Notes: a model not told the origin generated them from the letters alone. Counted from the first letter of the stretch, positions 16,522 through 24,910 are shown. The stretch is DNA of 31,143 bases from UBA4486 sp041984885 (GCA_041984885.1 JBHIXH010000028.1:1-31143), one strand, 5' to 3'. Made by a program: numbers and translations.

Positions 16522-18548
16522 TCCTCGTCGTCATCTGACTTTTGCAAGGCAACTCCTATCTCGGTCAACAACGCCTTGTCATGAATCCTGGACAACGTCT
16601 TGTTCTTTATTGAGTAATTATAAATCCTTCTCATTATCTCACGTTTTTCTTCCAGTTCCTGCAGGCGGCAACGAGAATTCTCTTCGATGTCCTGCTTCTT
16701 GCGCCAATCCTCAATGTCTTCCCTGGTTCGATCCCGTGCATTTTCATCTTCCGGATTCTTTTCATCCACGTCGATCTGACCGGATAATTTTTTATTAATG
16801 GAATCAATATCCACCTTTTTCCCATGCTGAATTTTTTCTGCAGTCCGTTCAATTTCTATTTCGGTTTCCTTCGCATCCAGAACGACCTGATCTGTTTCGG
16901 ATCGATTTAATTTATTAACATGGTCACGGTAACGGCGATCCTGAAGTATATTCAGGCGCGCTTTTGCTGTTTTACCCTGTATCAATTCATATGACGCCTG
17001 CTTTTCGCGTTGCTCGGCTATTTTTCTGTCAGCTATAGATTTTAAACGTTGCAGGTCATGGATCTGACGTTCTCGTTCTGCGTAGTGTTCTTCAATTCGG
17101 TTTAACTCGTCTGATAATTTGCCCATAGTCTGTTGTCGTATTTTGGCTGCGGTTTGTTTAAACAACACCGCCTGCTTATCGATATCACTTTTCATAATCA
17201 ATTTATCGCGCAGAAACTGTTCGTTAATATTTCTGGTCTGATCCAGGGCAGATAAAGTTTGATTGGTTATCTGTTGCATTGAGTTCAGGGAACTTGACAC
17301 TGCTTTTTCGGCACTTTCCCTGGCGATCCGCTCAATTTGTTTCCTGTTAATAGCCAATTCGACCTGTTGTGTCAGTTCATCTCGCAGGTCGTCTAGTTTG
17401 CTATCCAGGATCTGATCAATCGCATTACGTATCATGTCCAGATCAATACAGATATCTGTGTCCGTATGTTTGTTAACCTCATCTCCGGTACTGGAGTAAA
17501 GCTCTATCTGCCGGACGCCTCCTTCAACATATCTCGCATTAAATCCCTTGTTATTTAACATGAATACAGCAACCTGACTTCGAATGCCATCATCACAAAG
17601 CACAGCATATTCACGTGATTTATCCAGCCGGTTACATTCAATATGTAACAGGTTTAACGGGATATTTATAATGCGCTTGTCTTTAAGATCTACCTCGTCG
17701 GGATATCTGACATCAACGAGACAGATATTCTCGGATATTAACGCGTCCAGTTGTCGGGCATGAATACTTTGAACAAAACCGGAGAGAAGATAAGGGGTAA
17801 ATACCGATTTATGGATACGGATGATATCACCGGCTTTATCCATAGTCACCGTAACACTTTGCGGTCGACCGGTTATCAAGGCCTCTTCACCGAAAAAATC
17901 ACCTGCGCGTAGCTTTAATATGGTAATAGGTTCGGCTTGTTCTGTCGGCTTTCTACTGACACTGCAACAACCGTTATGAATAAAATAAAAATATTCAGCA
18001 TTATCGCCCTGATTTAAAATCACTTCACCAGATTCATATTCTACATACTCAATGCCGGCGAATACTTTCTGCATGCTGTTTGCAGACAATGACGAGAATA
18101 GTCTGGTTTGTAACAGCACTGTCATCCAGTCTGCGTTTTCATCCTCACCGACGGAAGAAACCGAGACACCGTCACCATCGTTGGTATTAAATGTATCTTC
18201 TTTTGATAATATCTCATCGAGTTTTTCCTTATTCACACTGACGATCAGACAATTTGTTAGCGCTGTCGCGGTATATTGGCGAGGGTGAATATTGGCAATT
18301 GGATAAGCTGCCTGCTCCGAACGGGCCGATAGCCTGATATGCTCACGTTTGCGTGATTCCAGTTGTATTTCACCCTCATGCAGGTAAAACACCCGGTTGT
18401 CGTATTCACCTTCAGAAAAAATCAGTTGGCCAATCTGGTAACTTTCCAGACCCATGTAATCAACCAACAATTCCTTGTCGCTGTCTGTTAGCCTTCTGAT
18501 AGGGATAAGGTGATTCAACAAAGAGAACTCAAATCTCTTCATGGCCAT
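16518..18548 (-). CDS. Protein with two cyclic-nucleotide-binding domains, rhodanese domain and coiled coil (shorter paralogue)
   Basis: 676 aa, no signal peptide or membrane helix. Order: cNMP-binding fold 1 (about 15-115), acidic linker, cNMP-binding fold 2 (about 140-260), rhodanese-like domain (about 262-350; active-site loop LCDDGIRS, Cys318), then a long helical, charged coiled-coil region (about 365-660) and an acidic tail SDDDED. In fold 2 the phosphate cassette reads FGEEALITGRPQSVTV: the glutamate is kept, but the arginine expected after P is Gln230. Fold 1 lacks GExAL and keeps only HPRQYTATAL. It is a paralogue of the 928-aa protein at 21147-23933. The start at 18548 has GGAG 6 nt upstream. 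Role unknown; the layout suggests a nucleotide-responsive scaffold. A CRP-type site lies about 100 bp upstream. Confidence 0.88.
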   Translation of the reverse strand: MAMKRFEFSLLNHLIPIRRLTDSDKELLVDYMGLESYQIGQLIFSEGEYDNRVFYLHEGEIQLESRKREHIRLSARSEQAAYPIANIHPRQYTATALTNCLIVSVNKEKLDEILSKEDTFNTNDGDGVSVSSVGEDENADWMTVLLQTRLFSSLSANSMQKVFAGIEYVEYESGEVILNQGDNAEYFYFIHNGCCSVSRKPTEQAEPITILKLRAGDFFGEEALITGRPQSVTVTMDKAGDIIRIHKSVFTPYLLSGFVQSIHARQLDALISENICLVDVRYPDEVDLKDKRIINIPLNLLHIECNRLDKSREYAVLCDDGIRSQVAVFMLNNKGFNARYVEGGVRQIELYSSTGDEVNKHTDTDICIDLDMIRNAIDQILDSKLDDLRDELTQQVELAINRKQIERIARESAEKAVSSSLNSMQQITNQTLSALDQTRNINEQFLRDKLIMKSDIDKQAVLFKQTAAKIRQQTMGKLSDELNRIEEHYAERERQIHDLQRLKSIADRKIAEQREKQASYELIQGKTAKARLNILQDRRYRDHVNKLNRSETDQVVLDAKETEIEIERTAEKIQHGKKVDIDSINKKLSGQIDVDEKNPEDENARDRTREDIEDWRKKQDIEENSRCRLQELEEKREIMRRIYNYSIKNKTLSRIHDKALLTEIGVALQKSDDDED

Positions 18549-18647
18549 CCCCGACTCCGATAATGTTAGCGAGAAAAATTTACGTAATAGTTATAAGCTG
18601 GATTATTAACCGATAACACGGTCTATAAAAACTGCGAGGTATGTATT

Positions 18648-18663
18648 TGTGACTACAGTCACA
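18648..18663. promoter_or_regulatory. CRP/Vfr-type cAMP-receptor-protein binding site
   Basis: TGTGACTACAGTCACA is a perfect match to the CRP core TGTGA-N6-TCACA, and the symmetry extends through the spacer ends (7-bp arms with 2 nt between). It lies in the divergent region 100 bp upstream of the 676-aa cyclic-nucleotide-binding protein gene. Control by a CRP-family regulator is inferred. Confidence 0.65.
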
Positions 18664-18869
18664 GACTATTTTCTGCGAACCATTTCACAATTTTATTACA
18701 TCCAGATAATCGTTTATTAAATCATCGAAAGGGAATATTACGTCCAGGTATTTTGTAATCGCATAATCTGTCGCCGTAAGCTGACAGTTTCAGTCATGAA
18801 GACTGTTTAATAGAGGCGAGATTGAGCCGGTTTTGCGCTCACCGTGCTCCCCATAATCCTTGTATCTTA

Positions 18870-18892
18870 CTGAATATATTATAATTATTCAG
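18870..18892. promoter_or_regulatory. 23-bp palindrome covering a -10-like TATAAT
   Basis: CTGAATA and TATTCAG arms (perfect, 7 bp) around a 9-nt AT centre. A TATAAT lies at 18880-18885, 100 bp upstream of the small gene at 18986. An operator covering a promoter is a reasonable reading; no good -35 element at 17 nt is seen. Confidence 0.4.
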
Positions 18893-18985
18893 ATCTCCTC
18901 AATTTCTATCATTTCACAATTGTTAATTGGCACAGGCGTTGCTGAGTAAAAATTCAGAACAATTAACTGTGGAGACCTGACAACA

Positions 18986-19273
18986 ATGGATATCAACGAA
19001 TTGCTGGCAATGAGTAACAACAATAAACAGCTTTTGTGGGATTCGTTTCGCTATGAAAAAATTCTTGAAGATACAGAAGAAGATTTGATCAAGGATCTGG
19101 AATACTACAACAAGAAATTAAAATTACTCGGAGAACCAGAGTCCTCTATTGATGTCGGCATAGCCACAGTCTATAAGTCACACGTTAAAAGCATCAATCG
19201 TTTGCTGGGAGTTATCGACAACATTAAAACTTCCAGAAACAATGAAAGCGAGCAATTAACAATCTTTCAGTAG
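18986..19273 (+). CDS. Small helical protein of unknown function
   Basis: 95 aa, not recognised. It is rich in charged residues (DTEEDLIKDLEYYNKKLKLL) and Asn, predicted largely helical, with no signal peptide, membrane segment or cysteine. The ATG at 18986 is preceded by GTGGAGACC, a plausible ribosome-binding site. It has its own promoter region upstream and ends 9 bp before the convergent exported-protein gene. Its place between the two cNMP/rhodanese/coiled-coil genes suggests, but does not show, a link with them. Confidence 0.6.
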   Translation: MDINELLAMSNNNKQLLWDSFRYEKILEDTEEDLIKDLEYYNKKLKLLGEPESSIDVGIATVYKSHVKSINRLLGVIDNIKTSRNNESEQLTIFQ

Positions 19274-19282
19274 TCGTACTCT

Positions 19283-20548
19283 TTAAAACTGAAACACGGC
19301 TTGTTCGGTAAAATCGATGTTTTTATCGAGCAGGTCGAGTTTTGCGTCGTCTGAAATCTTTCCGTATGTCAGCAGCCTGATTTTTTTATACTTATTTACT
19401 TCCGCGCGTTGCGTAATTGTTGAAAGAAGCACACTGTTATCCTCATTCAGATAAAACTCATCATGCGGGTACAGCACCAGTTGCTCTTCTGTATCAGATG
19501 TCACGAATGACACTGATGTCCCTATAAGTTTAAACGCACCGGCCGTATCAAAATCATCAAGATAGGTAACCAGTAACTTCAAAATGGTATGAAACGCCGT
19601 TGCATTTACTTCATCATTGGCAAGCAGGCACAGGCGTAAATAATCATTGATGTTTTCAATATCATCAAGATCCAGATAGTTTAAATAATGAATGATTCTT
19701 GTCTGCAGTGAGGGTGAATATGCCGGATGCTGTAACAGGCCGAGCCCTATATCTTTTGCCACATCCATATCCTGCAACATCGATATATTCATGCTTAACA
19801 GCTGTTTTGATGTATTATTACGAATCTTTGATTCTATTTCACGATCAAGGCGTCCACCCTGAGCCCGTTTTTCATAGTTTTCATTCACTGTTACCAGTAC
19901 AGAACCCGACGAGATTTTCCCGGCTGAACGTTGCTGTGCCAGTTTTGATAACATCATCTGCACCAACTCATTAGCGCTGTATACATCCAGTCCAACCTGA
20001 TTGGCGATATTACGTTTGTGAATTTCGCGATTCGGGTCCGCTGTTGTCCCCTCGTCAAGCTGACTGTCATGAATAATGTAAGGTGAGTTACCTTCAAATG
20101 TATCGCCGAGATTTTTCGCAAGTTGTCCGGCCAGATTGGATGCCGTCCCCAGCGGTGAAGAAAGAATATCAATTGCAGAATCTGCACGAATACTTAACTG
20201 GCTTTGCAAATCGACCTGGTTGGGATCAATTTCGTTTGACGACTGATTCATTACCTGGCTGACGATCTGGATTTCCCGCAGGTACTTTAACGCAAGCGGT
20301 ATCGACTCAACCCGGTATTTTCCATAATCCGACTCAATAGAAAAAACATAATTGTTTTGTTCCAGAAAGAAATCATTTATTCGATAGAAACTCGAACGAT
20401 GATAATTTCCCGGGAGAATGTCAGATAATGCTCTTGGTGCGGGAACATCTTGTGCAAAAGCAGGATTACACAGCATGAAAAAGGCGGTTACCGCAAGCAG
20501 CACCGCCCTGTTCGTGCAAATTTTGTTTTTCATACAGAAATCGGACAT
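19283..20548 (-). CDS. Exported protein of unknown function
   Basis: 421 aa with a Sec signal peptide (hydrophobic stretch about residues 14-30, cleavage after AFA before QDVP), so periplasmic or secreted. I do not recognise a domain. The mature part is mixed: an N-terminal region with IESDYGKYRVESIPLALKYL, a long helical middle section (about 90-330) and a C-terminal region of alternating strands. No cysteine cluster or repeat is apparent. A second ATG at residue 6 is a possible start; M1 is favoured by GGAAAA at a workable distance. It begins 6 bp after the fae-like stop, so the two are translationally linked. It is last in the operon 928-aa gene – fae-like – this gene. Confidence 0.75.
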   Translation of the reverse strand: MSDFCMKNKICTNRAVLLAVTAFFMLCNPAFAQDVPAPRALSDILPGNYHRSSFYRINDFFLEQNNYVFSIESDYGKYRVESIPLALKYLREIQIVSQVMNQSSNEIDPNQVDLQSQLSIRADSAIDILSSPLGTASNLAGQLAKNLGDTFEGNSPYIIHDSQLDEGTTADPNREIHKRNIANQVGLDVYSANELVQMMLSKLAQQRSAGKISSGSVLVTVNENYEKRAQGGRLDREIESKIRNNTSKQLLSMNISMLQDMDVAKDIGLGLLQHPAYSPSLQTRIIHYLNYLDLDDIENINDYLRLCLLANDEVNATAFHTILKLLVTYLDDFDTAGAFKLIGTSVSFVTSDTEEQLVLYPHDEFYLNEDNSVLLSTITQRAEVNKYKKIRLLTYGKISDDAKLDLLDKNIDFTEQAVFQF

Positions 20549-20554
20549 TGATTA

Positions 20555-21103
20555 TTATATTTTTCCGTCCAGTCCCATCTGAAAATATTTATGCGTAATT
20601 GATTCCTGGTTTTCCAGCAACCAGTCGATTGACGGTTCGTTCTTCATCGCTTTTTCAATTGCCTGGAATGTCGCCTTTCGATGAATGTCAAAAAGAATCT
20701 GGTGATCCAGATCATCCGCTGTTGCAACCATGGGGTTTAGCCAGACTGAAACGATAATACCTAGATCGTTTGCCTTGGCTTTTGGGATGATACCCTCACG
20801 TACACTGTCGAGAACACCATTGGCAATCGCACCCTGCACCGTTCCCATCAATATATTTGTATATCGCTCTTTATTGACTGTGACCTTGCTCACCATCAGG
20901 GTTGCGGGTCTGACCATAATATCTGTATTCAGAATCGCCAGGACTTTGGAATGCCCTTTGGTATGATCAGCCAGTTGATTGGCAAATGCGGTTCCAAACG
21001 GGCCATCCAATTCACCGATGACCACTTCCGGTTCAGCAGCTGTTCCGGGCGGACCTCCGGCAACCAATGACTCACCAACGCGCATTACAATGCGTTCACT
21101 CAT
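20555..21103 (-). CDS. Formaldehyde-activating enzyme (Fae) homologue, catalytic histidine replaced
   Basis: 182 aa, matching the Fae fold throughout: GESLVAGG, then GPFGTAFANQLADHTKGHSKVLAIL, VRPATLMVSKVTV, EGIIPKAKANDLGIIVSVW, and a C-terminal region of helices. True Fae condenses formaldehyde with tetrahydromethanopterin. The histidine proposed as catalytic in the methylotroph enzyme lies in AHIDLIIG; the aligned stretch here is AEPEVVIG, with Glu for His and Glu for Asp. This marks it as a Fae-like paralogue that may have another activity. No tetrahydromethanopterin genes are in the window. GGAGG precedes the ATG. It lies 43 bp after the 928-aa gene and 6 bp before the exported-protein gene. 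Confidence 0.85.
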   Translation of the reverse strand: MSERIVMRVGESLVAGGPPGTAAEPEVVIGELDGPFGTAFANQLADHTKGHSKVLAILNTDIMVRPATLMVSKVTVNKERYTNILMGTVQGAIANGVLDSVREGIIPKAKANDLGIIVSVWLNPMVATADDLDHQILFDIHRKATFQAIEKAMKNEPSIDWLLENQESITHKYFQMGLDGKI

Positions 21104-21146
21104 ATTAAACCTCCAGAGATTGTATTTATTTAGACAGGGTTAAAAA

Positions 21147-23933
21147 CTAATCGTCATCATCCAGCATTGAGGCAACATCAGCAAACAAACTCTCGGTCTT
21201 CTGTTCTTCTTCTTTTCTTGCTGCCTCGGCTCGTTCCTTAATGCGTTGCATATAATCTGTGCTGGTGAATTTTCCACTCATTTCTTTCGTTTGTTCTTCA
21301 TGTTCGGTAATAAATTCCTGAAGTTCAGACTCAAGTTGTTTTTGTAAGCGCGCTTCTTCCTCAGACTGTTTTTGCAAGTCTGCGGCATTCAACTGTACCG
21401 CACTTGCGACTTGTCTTTCTGCTGTTTGAACATGTTCGATTTGTTTGTCGGCTTCACTAATCCGTTCTTCAACCTGTTTGATCTGATTGCTGATGTTCTG
21501 CCTTATTTCTTCATCTTTGTCCTTATTCTGCACACTCTTGATCTTCAGCATCGCGATCTGTTTTTGTGCATCCAGTTTTTCCTGCTCAGCTTTTTCCTTC
21601 TCGCGATGAATTGAATCCATCTCGTCTTTTAATTTAGTAGATTCATGCTCCAGCTTCTCTCTCTCCTGCTGCAGCTTTTCTTCTTCGAGCTTGCGGGTTT
21701 CCTCATGCTCACGTTTAAATTCATCAATAATCTTTTGTGCTTCTTCATGCGCTGCCTTGCGGGCAGCCTCGGCGGCGGCTTTTTCTTTTTGCGCCTGTTC
21801 CAGGTCCATATTATTTTTTGCTAACTGGTCAGCAAGCTTGCGGCGTTCTGCTTCGAGTTTCGCTTTGACTTTTTCCTGTAGCTCTTTTTCCTTTTCTTCC
21901 TGTTCCTTGCGACTTGCTTCGCTTTGCTGCTGCATCGCCAGTTTTGTCGCCTCCAGTTCTTCCTTCATACGGCGCGCTTCTTCGAGCATGCGCTTCGCCT
22001 CCTGCGATTCTTTTTCGAGCTTGTCTTTTTCCTCCTGTGCCAGACGCTTGGCTTCCTGCGATTCTTTCTCGAGTTTTTCCTTCTCCTGCTTCGCGAGATT
22101 CTCTGCTTCCCGCTTTTTTTGTTCGGCCTTTGCATTTTCCTGCTCCAGCTTCTCCAACGCGGCCTTCTCTTTCGCTTCCAGTTCCTGCAGCGCCGCTTTT
22201 TCCTTAGCTTCCAGTTCCTGTCGCATTTTCTGCAGGTTTTCCATCTCGCTGGTATTCTTGTTGTATATCTCTTCCAGTTTTTTCTTTTCTTTTTGCAGCT
22301 GTTTTTCCGACTCCTGCTTCATTTTAGCTATACGCTTTTCTTCGTCCTGGCGGATTTTCTCGGCCTCCTTTTGGGCCGTCTTTTTTTGCTGCTCCAGCTG
22401 TTTTCTCTCCTTCTCCAGTTCCTTGACGATTTGGTCCTGTTTCTTGCGCTCTGCCTCGGCGACCTCCTCCCGAATTCGCTCGGCGTCCTGCAATTTCATG
22501 TTTGTTCTTTCCAGTTCCGCTGCAATCACGGAGGCCTGTACATCCGGATCTATCTTCTCCTCAGCTACCGGCGCCGGTTTGGCTTGAGTTTCGGTTTTGG
22601 CATCAGCTGGTTCAGGCTTCGCTTCCGGTTTAACCGCGCTGGCGGGGGCAGTTTCCGGCGCCGACTTTTTCTCGCCGGCTGGCTGTGTTGTAGCTGCTGG
22701 CCTTGTCTCTGTGCTCGCCGGTTCTGCGGTCCTCTCTGTTGCCGGTGCCGAGTCGGGTTTAGCCGGCGTTGCCGTTGCTTTCGCCTCCGGGCTCGCGGCT
22801 GTGGCCGGCTTTTTCGCTTCGGTCTCAGGCTGCGCGGAAGATTCTGTGGCTGCGTTCGGGTTTGAGATCAAACCACCTTTCAGGTAATGCACCTGATAAC
22901 CGCGTTCAATTAATAAAAATGCAGCAGTTGAACTCCGCCCACCGGTATCACAATACGCGATATATTCCTTGTCCTGTGAAATCTTGTCCGATTTCATACG
23001 CAACAAATTCAGTGGAATATTGATGCTGTTTTTTACATGGCTTTGTTTATACTCATTTTCAAACCGGACATCGATCCATTCAGCACCCTTGTGAACAAGA
23101 TCCTGCGCCTGATCCCAACTGACAGAATTTAATGTCGGCTCCTTAATCAGCTTGTTAAAATTATCCTTGCTGAGTTGCATCAGAATGCCATCCGTGTTCA
23201 TTGTGATTGTCGCATTACGCGTCGAATCCATAATTAATGCTTCTTCACCGAAACTGTCGCCCGGACCGAGCACAGCCAGTTTCAGGTCGGCTGCATCCGG
23301 TTTAGGTTTGCGTGTAACCGTGCACTTGCCTTCAGCGATGATGTAATAGTGATCGCCCGGCTCACCCTGGGTAATAACAGCATCACCGCTGTTAAACTCG
23401 ACAGGTTCAAGGATGGCAAACACATGATGCATGTTAGCCATCGGAATCCTTGCAAATAATTCCGACTGCAACATTCGGGTCATCCAGTCAACGTCATCTT
23501 CAGCATCCAGTTCGCTGACTTCCATCTCCGCATCGCCAATCTCCGCAAAACCTGCCTGCTCATCATTACTGCCCTTGTCCGACATGACCATGATCTTGTC
23601 GAGTTCGTTACGATTGATTTTGAACACGAAACATTCAACTTTGGCGCGAGCAGAAAACTGGCGTGGCTGAAGTTGCGCCATGGCATAAAGGGCACGGTCA
23701 CTGCCCCCGGTTATGGAATTTTGCAGTTGATTATTCGCCAGCAACTCAACCTCACCTTCAAGCAGGTAATAGGAATAATCGTCACGGTCGCCCTGTTTGA
23801 ACAGGAACTTCTTCTTTTTCAGAACCTCGACATCGGCTTTGGCAATGATGTCGTTTTGTGCCTGCTCGGGCAGATCACAGATCGGAATCAGCTGTTTTAT
23901 TTGTTGCAGATATTTTTCTTTTTCTTTCGACAT
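21147..23933 (-). CDS. Protein with two cyclic-nucleotide-binding domains, rhodanese domain and long coiled coil (longer paralogue)
   Basis: 928 aa, cytosolic by prediction. Order: cNMP-binding fold 1 (about 15-120), acidic linker, cNMP-binding fold 2 (about 150-265; cassette FGEEALIMDSTRNATI with Glu and Arg239 both kept), rhodanese domain (about 272-355; YCDTGGRSS, Cys328), an Ala/Pro/Glu/Thr-rich flexible linker (about 360-460), then an unbroken Lys/Glu-rich coiled coil (about 465-895) and acidic tail MLDDDD. Fold 1 lacks GExAL. Compared with the 676-aa paralogue, the linker and a much longer rod are added, and the second nucleotide site looks intact. Sharing an operon with fae-like and exported-protein genes suggests it anchors or regulates them. 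Internal repeats of 54 bp and 33 bp encode parts of the rod. Ligand unknown. Confidence 0.88.
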   Translation of the reverse strand: MSKEKEKYLQQIKQLIPICDLPEQAQNDIIAKADVEVLKKKKFLFKQGDRDDYSYYLLEGEVELLANNQLQNSITGGSDRALYAMAQLQPRQFSARAKVECFVFKINRNELDKIMVMSDKGSNDEQAGFAEIGDAEMEVSELDAEDDVDWMTRMLQSELFARIPMANMHHVFAILEPVEFNSGDAVITQGEPGDHYYIIAEGKCTVTRKPKPDAADLKLAVLGPGDSFGEEALIMDSTRNATITMNTDGILMQLSKDNFNKLIKEPTLNSVSWDQAQDLVHKGAEWIDVRFENEYKQSHVKNSINIPLNLLRMKSDKISQDKEYIAYCDTGGRSSTAAFLLIERGYQVHYLKGGLISNPNAATESSAQPETEAKKPATAASPEAKATATPAKPDSAPATERTAEPASTETRPAATTQPAGEKKSAPETAPASAVKPEAKPEPADAKTETQAKPAPVAEEKIDPDVQASVIAAELERTNMKLQDAERIREEVAEAERKKQDQIVKELEKERKQLEQQKKTAQKEAEKIRQDEEKRIAKMKQESEKQLQKEKKKLEEIYNKNTSEMENLQKMRQELEAKEKAALQELEAKEKAALEKLEQENAKAEQKKREAENLAKQEKEKLEKESQEAKRLAQEEKDKLEKESQEAKRMLEEARRMKEELEATKLAMQQQSEASRKEQEEKEKELQEKVKAKLEAERRKLADQLAKNNMDLEQAQKEKAAAEAARKAAHEEAQKIIDEFKREHEETRKLEEEKLQQEREKLEHESTKLKDEMDSIHREKEKAEQEKLDAQKQIAMLKIKSVQNKDKDEEIRQNISNQIKQVEERISEADKQIEHVQTAERQVASAVQLNAADLQKQSEEEARLQKQLESELQEFITEHEEQTKEMSGKFTSTDYMQRIKERAEAARKEEEQKTESLFADVASMLDDDD
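21991..22098 (-). repeat. Tandem 54-bp repeat inside the coiled-coil region
   Basis: Two adjacent 54-bp units (21991-22044 and 22045-22098) encode 18-residue repeats with core KLEKESQEAKR. The copies are diverged at a number of third-base positions, so the duplication is not recent. Confidence 0.75.
22155..22220 (-). repeat. Tandem 33-bp repeat inside the coiled-coil region
   Basis: Two adjacent 33-bp units (22155-22187 and 22188-22220) each encode the 11-residue block QELEAKEKAAL or its close variant. Eleven residues is a hendecad, the repeat length of slightly right-handed coiled coils. Confidence 0.75.
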
Positions 23934-24109
23934 TAAGACAGGTGTCCAACGTAAAAAACTGAATTATAAACAGAATGGAGGGTGTACCACTTCCATGACT
24001 TTTATTGCACAATGTTACCGCAAGCAATTCATCAGTTAAACCGAATCGTGCATATTGTAACATACTGATTTCATTGTTTTTATCTGCCCACTGACTTGAG
24101 GATGCACTA

Positions 24110-24901
24110 ATGGAGGAATATTCGTCTATGACTTTCTTTACCAACCTTGTTATCGCTGCCGTCATCCTGTTTGGCGGTATCTGGCTGTCCAAACGTATAA
24201 AAACCATGGCCACAGAACAACTGAAAAATCGTGGCGTAGACCCGCTACTCGCCTCGTTCGCTGGCAGTATTACTCACATTCTGCTGATTGCCTTTATTAT
24301 CATCGCCGCACTGGGTCAACTGGGAATACAGACCACATCACTGGTCGCAATTATCGGTGCCGCCGGGCTGGCAATCGGTCTTGCCCTGCAGGGCTCACTT
24401 GCCAACTTTGCATCGGGCGTCATGATCATCGCATTCAGGCCATTCAAGGTCGGTGATTTTATTGAAGCCGCCGGTGTCAGTGGCATTGTTGAAGGAATTC
24501 AAATCTTCTCGACACAAATGCGCTCCGGCGATAACAAGACTATTATCATCCCGAATTCAAGCATCACAGGTGGCACTATTACAAATTATTCAACCAAGGA
24601 TACGCGTCGCATAGATCTGATTTTTGGCATCAGCTACGACGATGACATCAAGAAAGCCAAAGAACTGTTGAATGAAATCATCAACGCTGATGATCGAATA
24701 CTGGATGACCCGGCACCTGTAATAGCGGTGGCTGAACTTGCAGACAGCAGTGTGAATTTCGTTGCCCGTCCCTGGGTAAAATCGGAAGATTACTGGGCCA
24801 CGCGTTTTGAATTGATAGAAACCGTAAAACTACGTTTTGATGAAGAAAACATCACAATTCCGTATCCGCAACAGGACGTACACATGCACCAGGTTGCCTA
24901 A
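24110..24901 (+). CDS. mscS: Small-conductance mechanosensitive channel, MscS family
   Basis: 263 aa, close to E. coli MscS in size (286 aa). Membrane helices at about residues 8-25, 50-75 and the pore helix with AAGLAIGLALQGSLANFASG, followed by IIAFRPFKVGDFIE, then the cytoplasmic beta and alpha/beta vestibule (IIIPNSSITGGTITNYS). It opens on membrane tension in hypo-osmotic shock. Two starts are possible: ATG 24110 after GAGG, or ATG 24128 (MTFFTNL) with GGAGG upstream. The second gives a more usual N-terminus. It is divergent from the 928-aa gene and ends at a shared terminator. Confidence 0.94.
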   Translation: MEEYSSMTFFTNLVIAAVILFGGIWLSKRIKTMATEQLKNRGVDPLLASFAGSITHILLIAFIIIAALGQLGIQTTSLVAIIGAAGLAIGLALQGSLANFASGVMIIAFRPFKVGDFIEAAGVSGIVEGIQIFSTQMRSGDNKTIIIPNSSITGGTITNYSTKDTRRIDLIFGISYDDDIKKAKELLNEIINADDRILDDPAPVIAVAELADSSVNFVARPWVKSEDYWATRFELIETVKLRFDEENITIPYPQQDVHMHQVA

Positions 24902-24910
24902 TCCGGGGAA

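Larger units (their letters stand above)
18549..18985. promoter_or_regulatory. 437-bp AT-rich divergent regulatory region
   Basis: No gene is seen here. It separates the leftward 676-aa gene from the rightward small gene at 18986. It holds a perfect CRP-type site (18648-18663), a 23-bp palindrome over a TATAAT (18870-18892), and small hairpins such as CAGTC/GACTG near 18790-18805 and TGAGC/GCTCA near 18824-18842. A TATAAC hexamer (minus strand, 18590-18595) could be the -10 of the 676-aa gene, putting the CRP-type site centre roughly 70 bp upstream of transcription start. Confidence 0.5.

Noticed and set aside
21691..22865. Long plus-strand open frames rich in Ser/Cys/Phe/Leu opposite the 928-aa gene
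   Set aside because: They mirror the Lys/Glu-rich coiled coil in the other strand; low-complexity composition and no ribosome-binding sites mark them as shadows.
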